In this document: positions 1-8,039 of the stretch, piece after piece
Layout of the letters: each line of letters opens with the position of its first letter
Position numbering within the stretch: position 1 is the first letter of the stretch
Notes under the pieces: model-generated
What the model was told of the DNA's origin: nothing
The model's input: the letters and a program-made list of their open reading frames with translations, nothing else
Database searches by the model: none
From: Methanomassiliicoccales archaeon
Lineage (GTDB): Archaea; Thermoplasmatota; Thermoplasmata; Methanomassiliicoccales; UBA472
Reading direction: 5' to 3'
Length of the DNA stretch: 64,000 nt
NCBI GenBank assembly: GCA_035527755.1
Contig: DATKZX010000019.1
Coordinates: forward strand, 1-64,000
Program-made: the position numbers and the translations under genes

Positions 1-1
1 C

Positions 2-229
2 GTTCACGAGAGGAAGAACATCTACCCCAACTTGGATTTCTACGCTGCAGTGGCCATGGACGCCATGGGGGTGCCCAAGGAGTTCTTCACGCCATTTTTC
101 ACCTCGAGCAGAATAGCGGGCTGGGTCGCTCATACGATAGAGCAGTATGAGGACGCGGTCCTCCTCCGTCCATCGTCAAAATACGTGGGGGAGTTCGGAA
201 GGACCTTCGTGCCGATCGAAGAGCGATGA
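2..229 (+). CDS. gltA: Citrate synthase, C-terminal fragment (cut by window edge)
   Basis: Condenses acetyl-CoA with oxaloacetate in the cytoplasm. Only the last 75 codons are in the window, open from base 2 with no start codon. The visible part matches the family C-terminus: the HERKNIYPNLDFY segment, SRIAGWVAHTIEQ, an arginine in LLRPSSKYVG, and the terminal FVPIEER. In citrate synthases the C-terminal Arg-Pro stretch belongs to the substrate/CoA-binding part of the small domain. The stop is TGA. The related 2-methylcitrate synthase cannot be separated from this fragment alone. Confidence 0.9.
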   Translation, partial: VHERKNIYPNLDFYAAVAMDAMGVPKEFFTPFFTSSRIAGWVAHTIEQYEDAVLLRPSSKYVGEFGRTFVPIEER

Positions 230-560
230 GAGACCGCCAATATTCCTCTAAGAGGGGGTATCCCAGAGCAGGGATGTTCCCCTGTATCACGCAAAATTCA
301 TAACGCGTGTCCTCCCAGAACTCCCCCCCGACATCTACCAAACCGTCCGGACGACCTTCATCCTCAGGATGCTCTTTGTACTATTACGCTCACAAGAGGA
401 TGCATCTCTCCACACAACGAGTGCCGAAAGGGCGTCGATCGGCCGAATGATCCGCTAAGTGGGAGAAATAGACCGACGTTTACGGTTTCATTGAAAAAAG
501 ATCGGCGATATGGCGAACATCCGATGGCATATCGGCGAACGCTTCATAGAGAGTGTAGAA
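230..560. other. Intergenic, no gene recognised
   Basis: About 330 bases between the citrate synthase stop and the end of the minus-strand zinc-ribbon gene. A short hairpin with a CCTCT/AGAGG stem near 255-265 could help end citrate synthase transcription. Short open frames here show no family features and overlap the citrate synthase end. Confidence 0.5.
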
Positions 561-758
561 TCACTTTTCGAAGACCATGCCGTTTATCAGGCGCTGGCTC
601 TTGATCATCTTGCCGCATTTGGGGCAGTTGAGGTTGACCCGGGTCACTTCCGCGCCCTTCAACTGGTCCTTGAGCAGGTTATCATAGAACATCAGGTTGC
701 CTGGTTCCCGGACCAGCTCCTCTTCCTTCCCTTCCCAATCGCAACTATAGCATTTCAC
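561..758 (-). CDS. Small zinc-ribbon protein, unknown function
   Basis: About 65 residues. An N-terminal CYSCDW pair and a CPKCGKM pair about 40 residues later form a four-cysteine zinc ribbon, with a charged linker between. The frame runs to 770, but GTG at 758 is preferred because a GGTGAG ribosome-binding site lies 7 bases upstream of it. Zinc ribbons of this size often bind nucleic acid or scaffold other proteins; nothing here fixes the role. It stands alone, convergent with citrate synthase. Confidence 0.6.
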   Translation of the reverse strand: MKCYSCDWEGKEEELVREPGNLMFYDNLLKDQLKGAEVTRVNLNCPKCGKMIKSQRLINGMVFEK

Positions 759-948
759 CAAAGGTCTCACCGCCTAAGACATGCCCTCGTTCCAGGTTTG
801 TCTTAGTGTTGGCATTCCCGGAATGGACATCTGGAGGAAGCTCAAATGATGTTACGAGTATGTACCGTTTGTCCCTCATCCCTAGATGGTCCACGGCCAT
901 TTCAGTTCACGACCATCGATTTAGCGGGAGGGCACCGAAGAACGAACC

Positions 949-1464
949 TCATATCTTTTCCGCAAGTTCGGCGAGGCGGTTTCCTTCCACTCGGTAGACG
1001 GTCCAATCGGACATCGGCCGCGCGCCCATTCTCTCGTAGAAGGCGATGGAGGAGGTGTTCCAATCCAGACACCACCAGTCCAACCTTTCGCATCCGCGCT
1101 CCATGGCTATCCCGGCCAGGCAGGCGAACATGGAACGACCAAGGCCCAGGCCGCGGCAGTTCTCATCGACGAAAAGGTCCTCCAGGTACAGGTTGGCCTT
1201 GCCCAGAAAAGTAGAGAAGTTGTGGAAGAACAAGGCGAAGGCCACCGGCCTTCCCTCCAGCTCTCCGATGATGACCTCCGCCTGTCGTTTTACGAAAAGG
1301 GAATCGCGGAGCACATCCTCGGAGGCCTCGACCTCGCTTGAAAGTCCTTCGTATTCGGCAAGTCTTCTAATGAATCGCAGTACGAGGGAGACGTCATCAG
1401 GTTGAGCGAAGCGGATGATGAACCCTTTTGTGGACGTTTCGAACGTTTCTTTTCCTCTTTTCAC
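949..1464 (-). CDS. GNAT N-acetyltransferase, diamine/spermidine acetyltransferase-like
   Basis: Acetyl-CoA-dependent N-acetyltransferase. The protein opens with the beta1 segment IIRFAQPDDV and has the acetyl-CoA loop CRGLGLGRSMF after LYLEDLFVD. DWWCLDWNTSSIAFYERMGA and a late W-T-V-Y-R segment resemble SSAT-type (diamine/thialysine) acetyltransferases. The open frame extends to 1695, but the extra residues are cysteine-rich and unlike the family. GTG at 1464 has GGTGAG five bases upstream, giving 171 residues, the usual SSAT length. Acceptor specificity is an inference from similarity; a polyamine or thialysine is likely. Confidence 0.8.
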   Translation of the reverse strand: MKRGKETFETSTKGFIIRFAQPDDVSLVLRFIRRLAEYEGLSSEVEASEDVLRDSLFVKRQAEVIIGELEGRPVAFALFFHNFSTFLGKANLYLEDLFVDENCRGLGLGRSMFACLAGIAMERGCERLDWWCLDWNTSSIAFYERMGARPMSDWTVYRVEGNRLAELAEKI

Positions 1465-1801
1465 ATGCTCACCGCCCTTCCCCCGTTCCCATGCGTTCAT
1501 CATGGCGAGATGAACGAACTTGGAAATAACATATCGGTGGTTCGTCCAAGGTGCATGGGAATAGCATATGGGTGCAGTAATGAAGCGAAATGTAGAGTTA
1601 AGGTCGGCCAATATTAAGCAACATGTCCGGTGGCAAACTTCTGATTCAATGCCCCTCAATTTTATTTGCTTTTGCCCAGTAGGACATAACCTCAATATCC
1701 ATACAGCCGTTCACCACACGATCTGAATAAAATGAAGGATGGAAAGGGTTTGCACCTTCATCGCACACGCTGGTCGATCGGTTCGCCGGCGCTGGGTCCG
1801 T
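1465..1801. other. Intergenic, no gene recognised
   Basis: About 340 bases between the end of the large surface-protein gene and the acetyltransferase start. It must hold the acetyltransferase promoter. No tRNA, repeat or convincing coding stretch was seen. Confidence 0.5.
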
Positions 1802-3877
1802 TCACAGGTTCTCAACGGCCCATATGCCCCCCCAGTAACCATAGGGGTTACCATAGGTGTCGTTCGTAACCGTAATGAATGATATATCTGTACCAACACT
1901 CAGTCTAGTCGACATTTTCAAGCCAGCAAGGTATGACCACCATTCATATTGTTCAGCCGCGTCAACGGAGAACCAACCCGTGTATGGTGATATGGCGTTG
2001 GTGACCGTGGGGGACACCAGAACATACTGCCCTGCCGGTAGCGCCCCGAGATCATAGGTGAACAGGTGGTAAACAAAATTCGTGTTCGCCTTTTGGACCG
2101 TCTTATGCACGCTCACTGGTGTTATCAGGTCGTCAGATTCGGCATTCCTGAACACTGGCATAGGGTCTGTCATGTTCTGGTTACTTGTCGGCGGGAATAC
2201 CAATATCCTCACCACAAACTTGCCCGTGCCGTTGAGCAGGACGTCCGCGAAGTGGTCTGCCCTAGGCAGGATCTCTGCGACGGATGGCATGCTATGGCCA
2301 TATAAGGACTGCCAGTAATTTTGCGTGATCTCGTAGTTCGTTGCGGGTATGGGTCCCATATTAGGGAACTCCAATTGAGCCCTCGGTTCGGCATTAATGA
2401 CCAGTCTCTCCACCTGGCTTATGAATAGATCGATCTGGTTCTGGATCATCGGTTTCCAATAGGTGTCTATATAGCTTTGGACGAGGACGGACTCATTTCT
2501 AGCATTATGCGCTTCTGCTATCATCGTGAGGCCTCTCACTTCATAGATAAGGAGCCTCTCGAAGTAAGCTTCGAAGCTCAGATAGATGGACATAACCTTG
2601 TCCCGGTATGTTCTACCGTAGAGCGAGTTCCCCGTCGGGTCCTGCTGATAGAGCTGATCGATCAAATTGTCGACCATTACCTCGAGCAGCCCTTTCTCAT
2701 CACCGAGAACATGGCCTTTCACTATCTTGTCGAGAACGTCCAATGCGTTATATATGCCGCTTGTAGGGTTGGTCACCCCGGAGATCCATTCATTTATTGT
2801 TATTTGAGAGACCACCCCAGGGGTGGTCGCCGCACACGTGACGAGCGTGGTGTACGAGGAGTCTATCTTCGACAGCGCGTTGTAAGCTGACAATTGGCTC
2901 ATCCTCAGCTGCAGCTCAGTGTTCACCGTGTTCAGTGCATTTTTCAGTTCTGCAATGCTCGCGCTGATTTGGTCCAAGGTGTTCGAGATTTCGACGAGCT
3001 TTTTGTCCATCTCAACAAGTTTATCGTAGGTCTGGTTCAGCTTATCGGACAATGCGTTCAATTGTTCAGCGGTGTAGTCTTCTTGTTCCTCTTCCCCGAG
3101 GCCGAGCACACCCATTACCCAGCCCATTATCGGTTCCATGAACGTACCCGTCACTTTGCTAGCGATCCCGCTAAGGGCTCCCTTCGCCAGGTTGGTGAAG
3201 ATAAACTTGAATGCCTCGAAGGCGAGCCCGCCAGACAATGAAGGGCCTTTGAACGGATGGGTCTGTCCATCTCCGATCTGTGCGGTCAGTGTATCAATAT
3301 AGGCGTTGAAACTGCCATTTTGGTCAGCTTCTTCCAAGAATTTTTGACAGCTAAATAATGATGTCGATGCGCTCGGACAGTTGATAATAGAGGTTATGTT
3401 CAGTTCTGATGGCATCTCCAAAAAGGCATGCACCGCTTCTCCAGCCTGAGTGATGGTCGAAGTTGGATTCTTGTCACCGTAGGAGGCTACTAATGTCGTT
3501 ATTACGTTTATCGCGTAGGAACTCGTTTGCTCGTAGTCTTCCACACAGCGGACCAATGTTCCATTGAATGGGACGTCGTTCGTGGTTCCGCCGGTTGCGG
3601 TGATCTTAAACCCGCTGGGGACGTTTTTTAGCCATGGCCATGTAACCTTTTCTATGAAAACACCTTTGCTTGAGGTGGCATTTTTTGCTTCATAGACCTT
3701 GTCCCCATCATCATCGTAGACCGAGATCGTTGCTCCGACCAATGGTTCGTCAGCATAAGCGACACCGAGTAATGTACTATCCTTCGATGGTGTCATCAAC
3801 CAGATCAGTGTCCCAGAGCTCACTATCAGCAAAAAAACAATTACGACTGCCAGCAACTTCACTTTAGCATTTTCCAA
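1802..3877 (-). CDS. Membrane-anchored surface protein with amphipathic/coiled-coil core
   Basis: 691 residues, no firm family assignment. Residues about 7-28 form one hydrophobic N-terminal segment (signal anchor or uncleaved signal). Next comes a beta-rich stretch, GVAYADEPLVGATISVYDDD, like a carboxypeptidase-regulatory or Big-type module. Residues about 215-265 are hydrophobic and glycine-rich (ALSGIASKVTG, MGWVMGVLGLG), then acidic, then a heptad-like coiled coil (DKLVEMDKKLVEISNTL) to about 330. A helical middle and a beta-rich, aromatic C-terminus follow. The hydrophobic hairpin followed by repeated DKL/EIS heptads resembles alpha-helical pore-forming or delta-endotoxin-like domains, by pattern only. 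A GGGGGAGAGG site precedes the ATG. Adhesin or S-layer-associated protein are alternatives. Confidence 0.6.
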   Translation of the reverse strand: MENAKVKLLAVVIVFLLIVSSGTLIWLMTPSKDSTLLGVAYADEPLVGATISVYDDDGDKVYEAKNATSSKGVFIEKVTWPWLKNVPSGFKITATGGTTNDVPFNGTLVRCVEDYEQTSSYAINVITTLVASYGDKNPTSTITQAGEAVHAFLEMPSELNITSIINCPSASTSLFSCQKFLEEADQNGSFNAYIDTLTAQIGDGQTHPFKGPSLSGGLAFEAFKFIFTNLAKGALSGIASKVTGTFMEPIMGWVMGVLGLGEEEQEDYTAEQLNALSDKLNQTYDKLVEMDKKLVEISNTLDQISASIAELKNALNTVNTELQLRMSQLSAYNALSKIDSSYTTLVTCAATTPGVVSQITINEWISGVTNPTSGIYNALDVLDKIVKGHVLGDEKGLLEVMVDNLIDQLYQQDPTGNSLYGRTYRDKVMSIYLSFEAYFERLLIYEVRGLTMIAEAHNARNESVLVQSYIDTYWKPMIQNQIDLFISQVERLVINAEPRAQLEFPNMGPIPATNYEITQNYWQSLYGHSMPSVAEILPRADHFADVLLNGTGKFVVRILVFPPTSNQNMTDPMPVFRNAESDDLITPVSVHKTVQKANTNFVYHLFTYDLGALPAGQYVLVSPTVTNAISPYTGWFSVDAAEQYEWWSYLAGLKMSTRLSVGTDISFITVTNDTYGNPYGYWGGIWAVENL

Positions 3878-4204
3878 GCCCTCTCCCCCTTATCTGATTT
3901 GATAATATTTTCGCAAAAAGTACTAATAATTATGCATATATTCTATATTATATATAATAATAAAATAATTTATCAACTAGACTAATAGATGACCGAATCC
4001 TTCGTCATAGATCAGATTACCGTTTCAGGCCCAGTGGAACCTCTCTTTTCTATCGAATATCAAGGAAATGGTGAAATCCAATATCGCGTTCAAACGGACT
4101 CCCCTTCAATGAAAATAATTGATCACATGAAAATATGGTGAATGGGATCGCCCTTCGATCTCATGAACGCACATTGCTCAATAATGGAATGAGATAAATT
4201 AAAA
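3878..4204 (-). promoter_or_regulatory. AT-rich promoter region of the surface-protein gene
   Basis: About 330 bases without a gene. Bases 3900-3975 are almost pure A/T and contain TTATATATAAT-like TATA elements upstream of the minus-strand surface-protein start, next to its purine-rich ribosome-binding site. Bases 3980-4204 hold no recognisable gene and separate the promoter from the recombinase remnant. Confidence 0.45.
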
Positions 4205-4780
4205 GTGAAAAGGATGAGGAAGCTAGAGGGGTTGAAGGACGCCCCTCGCAACTTCGAGGTCCGCAAGGACGTGGTGATCATCCCGTTGAGGGGGGACACG
4301 TAGGCCCTCCTGGACGACATAGACATCTTGAAGGAGCTGATGAACGCTAGCTTGCAGCTGGTAGCGATAAGGAAGGCGAGGAAGTAGCTGGGGCCGGGAA
4401 TAGCGGGTCCCGAGCACCTGGTGATCTACTATCACATGCGGAAGCTCTCGGGATACTCGGACAACGGCCTCGACCGGGTGATGGAGCGCGCGGTGGCGCG
4501 CTCAGGCATCGACAAGCCCGGGCGTCATCACCGAAACCGCAGGACATGGGGCAGGTGCACCATGGAAGCGGCCGGCAAGGACAATCAGAAGGCGCTGCTG
4601 ATCGTTTCGGAGACCTACGGGCACGAGGCCTCAAGCAGACGAGGAAAGTACCTAAGCCTCGCGATAAACGAGCAAGAGGATGTGCAGGAAAAGCGCTCGG
4701 AATACATGCAGCGGATCCGGGAGAGGGTGAAGAAAGGATTGCCTCCGGAGAAGGACTTCTCCATGAGAATCTCCCGATAG
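4205..4780 (+). pseudogene. Decayed tyrosine recombinase/integrase (catalytic domain)
   Basis: A single frame from GTG 4205 to 4780 reads as the catalytic domain of an archaeal phage-type integrase, broken by two in-frame TAG codons (about 4301 and 4385). Upstream is a VVIIPLRGD strand. Downstream are the H-x-x-R box (HHRNRRTW) and a GH box followed nine residues later by a tyrosine (YGHEASSRRGKYLSL), the exact spacing of the nucleophile in this family. The N-terminal SAM-like domain and first catalytic arginine are not visible, so the copy looks truncated as well as interrupted. It points at the 3' end of tRNA-Ile 50 bases away, a classic integration site. UAG read-through (pyrrolysine) is the alternative. 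Confidence 0.7.
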
Positions 4781-4829
4781 TTAAGGTGCCACCTTTCCGC
4801 ATTTCGGAGGGTGAGCCAGATGAGATGGA

Positions 4830-4904
4830 TGGGCCCAAGGTGATTCGAACACCTGACCTCCCGGTTATCAGCCGGGCGCTCCAACCAGGCTAAGCTATGG
4901 GCCC
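4830..4904 (-). tRNA. tRNA-Ile (GAT anticodon)
   Basis: 75 nt on the minus strand. Acceptor GGGCCCA pairs with TGGGCCC and the discriminator is A. The anticodon stem CCCGG/CCGGG holds the loop CTGATAA, so the anticodon is GAT. The T-arm is AGGTG-TTCGAAT-CACCT. No intron and no encoded CCA. The decayed integrase ends just past its 3' end, suggesting an old att site here. Confidence 0.95.
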
Positions 4905-5120
4905 AAGTAAAGTGGCGAATGCGGCATTCAATTTTAAACCTTTCCATTGTCCTGGTATGCCATGAGAAAATTTTAACCGAATTTTTAGGTATAAATTATT
5001 AAAATTATTATTTTTTGACCGATCCGCCGAGCAAAATTGGAAGAGAAGAAGACCAGTCTGCGGCCGGAGCCGCATCCTGGGGTATTAAAGAATTTGGATT
5101 CTGTAGTTCAGGGAGGCGTT

Positions 5121-5543
5121 TTATGTCCTGAAGACAACGGAGTACTCCATCTCCTCTGCGCCGAAGTAGTTCTGGCAGAACTCTGCGGTCTTCTTGGGGG
5201 GATATTCTCGGCAACTGAAGACATCGAGGAACGCGCGGTTGGTGTCTTCAGCGAAATGACCGGAGATCATGGAGGTTTCGATCAGTTGGGCCAGAGAGTA
5301 TCCCTCAACCTTGGGGATGGGGCCGAACCGGACCACTATGGGGTCTCCGAACCTCTTCATTTTTATGTACTCACAAAGGTCGATGGCGAATTGGGAAATG
5401 ACCTCTTTGCTACGGATTTTATCCGGATCACATTTTCTCAGGTCTATGGAGGTGAGCAATCCCCACTCGTCGTCCTTAACATATTTCTCCAACACTTCTT
5501 CGTCATTTAGAAGCTTACCTGCCCTGGGACTCATGCTGTACAT
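5121..5543 (-). CDS. S-adenosylmethionine decarboxylase-family protein (SpeD-like)
   Basis: 140 residues, the length of class 1b AdoMet decarboxylase proenzymes. These self-cleave at a serine to make a pyruvoyl group and feed decarboxylated AdoMet to polyamine synthesis. Alignment by eye places Ser91 (cleavage/pyruvoyl site), His96 and Cys111 at the exact canonical spacing (S, +5 H, +15 C). The usual Glu before the serine is Thr, and ESH reads TSM. The tail FGAEEMEYSVVFR fits the fold. Either a true AdoMet decarboxylase or one of the homologues known to decarboxylate arginine or ornithine. ATG 5543 is used; an in-frame ATG three codons on is possible. Confidence 0.75.
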   Translation of the reverse strand: MYSMSPRAGKLLNDEEVLEKYVKDDEWGLLTSIDLRKCDPDKIRSKEVISQFAIDLCEYIKMKRFGDPIVVRFGPIPKVEGYSLAQLIETSMISGHFAEDTNRAFLDVFSCREYPPKKTAEFCQNYFGAEEMEYSVVFRT

Positions 5544-5735
5544 TTCTGGTAACGCCCTCTAGGTGATACACACCTTAAATCCACCGCATGAACGCTTCTG
5601 ATATTAAACCTTAACCCGTAGCTATATGTAGGAATGAAGGATTTTGACCCTGAAAAATGAAAATAAAGAATGAACCTTTATTTGATAACCCTGTATATTT
5701 ATTAAAAAAAATTTGAACAGGTCCTTTTTCCACCG

Positions 5736-6236
5736 CTATCGTTCGAACGGACCGATAAAAAGACCCAAATCCTCGGCGACCTCCGAGAGCGGGATCCCTT
5801 CTTCGGGAAGATCTAGCATCTCGACGATGCTGTTTGTTAGGACCGCTCCCCGACTTTCCGAAAGATAACCCAATCCCACGGTCTCGCCGACCTCGACTAT
5901 TTCAAGCCAAGGCAGTTCGTTGCGCATCATCTCCACACCGGTGCGGCAGGTCAGTGGGATCAAGTGGGTGGCCTTTTCCGCCATCATGCGAAAATCCGCC
6001 CTATCTAACCTTTTTCTGATGACGCTTTTGAAGCAGGAAACGGTCGATACCTCACCGCCCACTACTTCCAGGCCGTCCTCGGAAAGCATGGAGCAAAGAA
6101 CCTTCGTGGCTTCCTTACCACCGAATCCGTTGCAGAGCCTGGCGCAGGTATTGCAGCTCCACACCAGTACGCGGGCGTCCCTCGGCAGGAATGCTATCAA
6201 GGAGTGATAGTCCAACCTTCGCAGGGTCATGATCAT
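5736..6236 (-). CDS. MetV-like cysteine-cluster protein, second of a tandem pair
   Basis: 166 residues. SCNTCARLCNGFGG places Cys28, Cys31 and Cys35 in the C-x2-C-x3-C-x3-GG pattern of MetV (methylenetetrahydrofolate reductase C-terminal/zinc-binding domain), where the usual form is CGTCVTVCLAGG. A later PLTCRTGVEMMRN segment matches the second conserved block. The C-terminal ferredoxin-like cysteines of full MetV are absent. Start overlaps the stop of the upstream paralogue (ATGA), so the two are translated together. No MetF is beside it, so a role in one-carbon metabolism is only inferred from the family. Confidence 0.55.
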   Translation of the reverse strand: MIMTLRRLDYHSLIAFLPRDARVLVWSCNTCARLCNGFGGKEATKVLCSMLSEDGLEVVGGEVSTVSCFKSVIRKRLDRADFRMMAEKATHLIPLTCRTGVEMMRNELPWLEIVEVGETVGLGYLSESRGAVLTNSIVEMLDLPEEGIPLSEVAEDLGLFIGPFER

Positions 6237-6676
6237 CGAATCGTCTCCGTGTTGAGCGAGGGGAACTGTGCTCCTCGAGAGGTCTCATACCCGGCGAAGG
6301 GAAACAACAAGGTGGCCGAACTGGTCTCTGGGTCATAGGACCCTATTCCCAGGGTGGTGTTGGTGGGCACTATCACTGCGTCAGGCCACGTCTCCTTGGC
6401 GCTGATCAGTCCGGAACTGCAGGCCATCAGGACGATGGTCTTTGTAGGATTGCGTCCACGCAACTGCTCTTGAATACAGACCTTGGTCACCAGCTCCTTG
6501 CCTACCACAGTGACACCGTTATTGTTCAAATGAAATGCCAGATGGTCCATGGCCAATCGTCCCCCGGTGCCGCAGTAACGGGTGCAGGTATTACAGCTTA
6601 GGATAGTGACCTCCCTGGCAGTAGATAGCTGTTCCAACGTATGCTCCAGTGGTTTCCCCTCAGTGATGCTGACCAT
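6233..6676 (-). CDS. MetV-like cysteine-cluster protein, first of a tandem pair
   Basis: 147 residues. Cys28, Cys31 and Cys35 in SCNTCTRYCGTGG match the MetV metal-binding motif. MACSSGLISAKETWPDA followed by VPTNTTLGIG matches the second block of MetV (family form close to LACGVGVQ then ALNTTFIG). The C-terminal cluster domain of MetV is missing. It leads a two-gene operon with its paralogue. In acetogens MetV partners MetF in methylene-THF reduction; here the partner is unknown and the protein may serve another corrinoid or folate/pterin enzyme. Confidence 0.6.
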   Translation of the reverse strand: MVSITEGKPLEHTLEQLSTAREVTILSCNTCTRYCGTGGRLAMDHLAFHLNNNGVTVVGKELVTKVCIQEQLRGRNPTKTIVLMACSSGLISAKETWPDAVIVPTNTTLGIGSYDPETSSATLLFPFAGYETSRGAQFPSLNTETIR

Positions 6677-6803
6677 GGGATATCGTCTTGAACGATCAAC
6701 GTTCGAGAGTTGGGACGGTCAACAATGCCGCAAGAATAAGAAATTTTGGGAGGCCGAGAACACGAACCGCGGCGTGAAGGTTATCTAATACCATCATGAT
6801 TCC

Positions 6804-7964
6804 ATGGTGATGAGCTCGACCAACGGTCTCAGGAACAAGGGGAAGACCCGCACGGACATGGATGACCGGCGCACGGCCGTGGAAGAATTCACAGGCGCCC
6901 GCCTGGAACATTCCAAGAACTGCTCCTTTGATCCGATCGTCGCTGAGAAGAACGTCGAGAACATGATCGGGTGTACCCAGGTCCCTCTGGGCTTCGTTGG
7001 ACCGTTAGCGGTCCGCGGTGACTATGCCCAAGGGGAGTTCCTGGTGCCTCTGGCCACCACCGAAGGGGCATTGGTGGCGTCGGTCAACCGCGGAGCTTCC
7101 ATCATCACCGCCTGCGGAGGCGCTGAGGCATTGATAATCAAGGATGAGATGACCCGGGCACCGGTGTTCCGTACCAAAGGCGTTCGCCATGCCAAAGAGG
7201 CGACGGACTGGGTCAACGAGCATTTCCAGGAGATCAAGGCAGCTGCCGAATCGACCACCAGCCACGGAAAGCTGGTGAAGGTGCGGGCCTTCGCCTCTGG
7301 ACGTTCTTTGTTCCTCCGATTCTCCTATGACACCGGTGATGCCATGGGCATGAACATGTCCACCATCGCCACTGAATCCGCGTGCAGGCTCATAGAAGAA
7401 AAGGTCGGCATCAAGCTGATATCCGTTTCCGGCAATATGTGCGTTGACAAGAAGCCGGCCGCCATGAACTTTATAGATGGTCGGGGAAAGTCAGTGCTAG
7501 TGGACGTGAGGATACCGGAGGAGATGGTCAGGACGAAATTGCACACCTCCCCGGATGCCATGGTGGAGACCTGTTACCGTAAGAACTTGATCGGGAGCGG
7601 TTTGTCACTATCTTACGGATCGAACGCCCACGCCGCAAACATGCTGGCCGCACTTTACATCGCTACTGGGCAAGATGCCGCACAGGTGGTCGAGGGCAGC
7701 ATGGCCAGCACTACCTGTGAGCTGTGCGAGGAGGGGGTTTACATCTCAGTGAGGCTTCCCTGCCTCGAGGTAGGTACCGTGGGCGGAGGGACCCGCCTTC
7801 CGTGCCAGAGCGAGGCACTCAGCATGATGGGTTGCTTGGGCGCCGGAAAGGCAAAGAAGTTCGCCGAGATCGCCGCCGTCCTGGTCTTGGCCGGGGAACT
7901 GTCCACTCTTGCAGCACAATCTGCCGGAGAACTAGGCAAGGCCCACAAGGCGCTGGGACGCTGA
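6804..7964 (+). CDS. hmgA: 3-hydroxy-3-methylglutaryl-CoA reductase, class I
   Basis: Reduces HMG-CoA to mevalonate with NADPH, the committed step of archaeal isoprenoid lipid synthesis. 386 residues. Visible landmarks: ENMIGCTQVPLG, catalytic Glu87 in TTEGALVASVNRG, the MGMNMS cofactor loop, SGNMCVDKKPAAMN with the catalytic lysine near 217, GSNAHAAN, GTVGGGTRLPCQ, and the late catalytic histidine in GKAHKALGR. These are class I features. ATG 6804 is used; ATG 6810 is possible. It is divergent from the MetV-like pair and lies 75 bases before pheT. Confidence 0.96.
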   Translation: MVMSSTNGLRNKGKTRTDMDDRRTAVEEFTGARLEHSKNCSFDPIVAEKNVENMIGCTQVPLGFVGPLAVRGDYAQGEFLVPLATTEGALVASVNRGASIITACGGAEALIIKDEMTRAPVFRTKGVRHAKEATDWVNEHFQEIKAAAESTTSHGKLVKVRAFASGRSLFLRFSYDTGDAMGMNMSTIATESACRLIEEKVGIKLISVSGNMCVDKKPAAMNFIDGRGKSVLVDVRIPEEMVRTKLHTSPDAMVETCYRKNLIGSGLSLSYGSNAHAANMLAALYIATGQDAAQVVEGSMASTTCELCEEGVYISVRLPCLEVGTVGGGTRLPCQSEALSMMGCLGAGKAKKFAEIAAVLVLAGELSTLAAQSAGELGKAHKALGR

Positions 7965-8039
7965 TCGACATCAAGATAGGGCTGCCAAGGCTGGGGCTTA
8001 AAAACCCTCATATACCTCCAACCTTATGGTCCGGATGTC

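Noticed and set aside
1465-1695. N-terminal extension of the GNAT acetyltransferase frame
   Set aside because: Residues are unlike the family and GTG 1464 has a good ribosome-binding site.
4301-4387. In-frame UAG codons as pyrrolysine in a functional integrase
   Set aside because: Other genes here (e.g. PPAT/ITPase, E1 beta) stop at TAG, and no pyl gene is in the window; decay is simpler, though not excluded.
4347-4838. Long minus-strand frame opposite the integrase remnant
   Set aside because: Proline/arginine/serine-rich shadow of the plus-strand recombinase reading frame.
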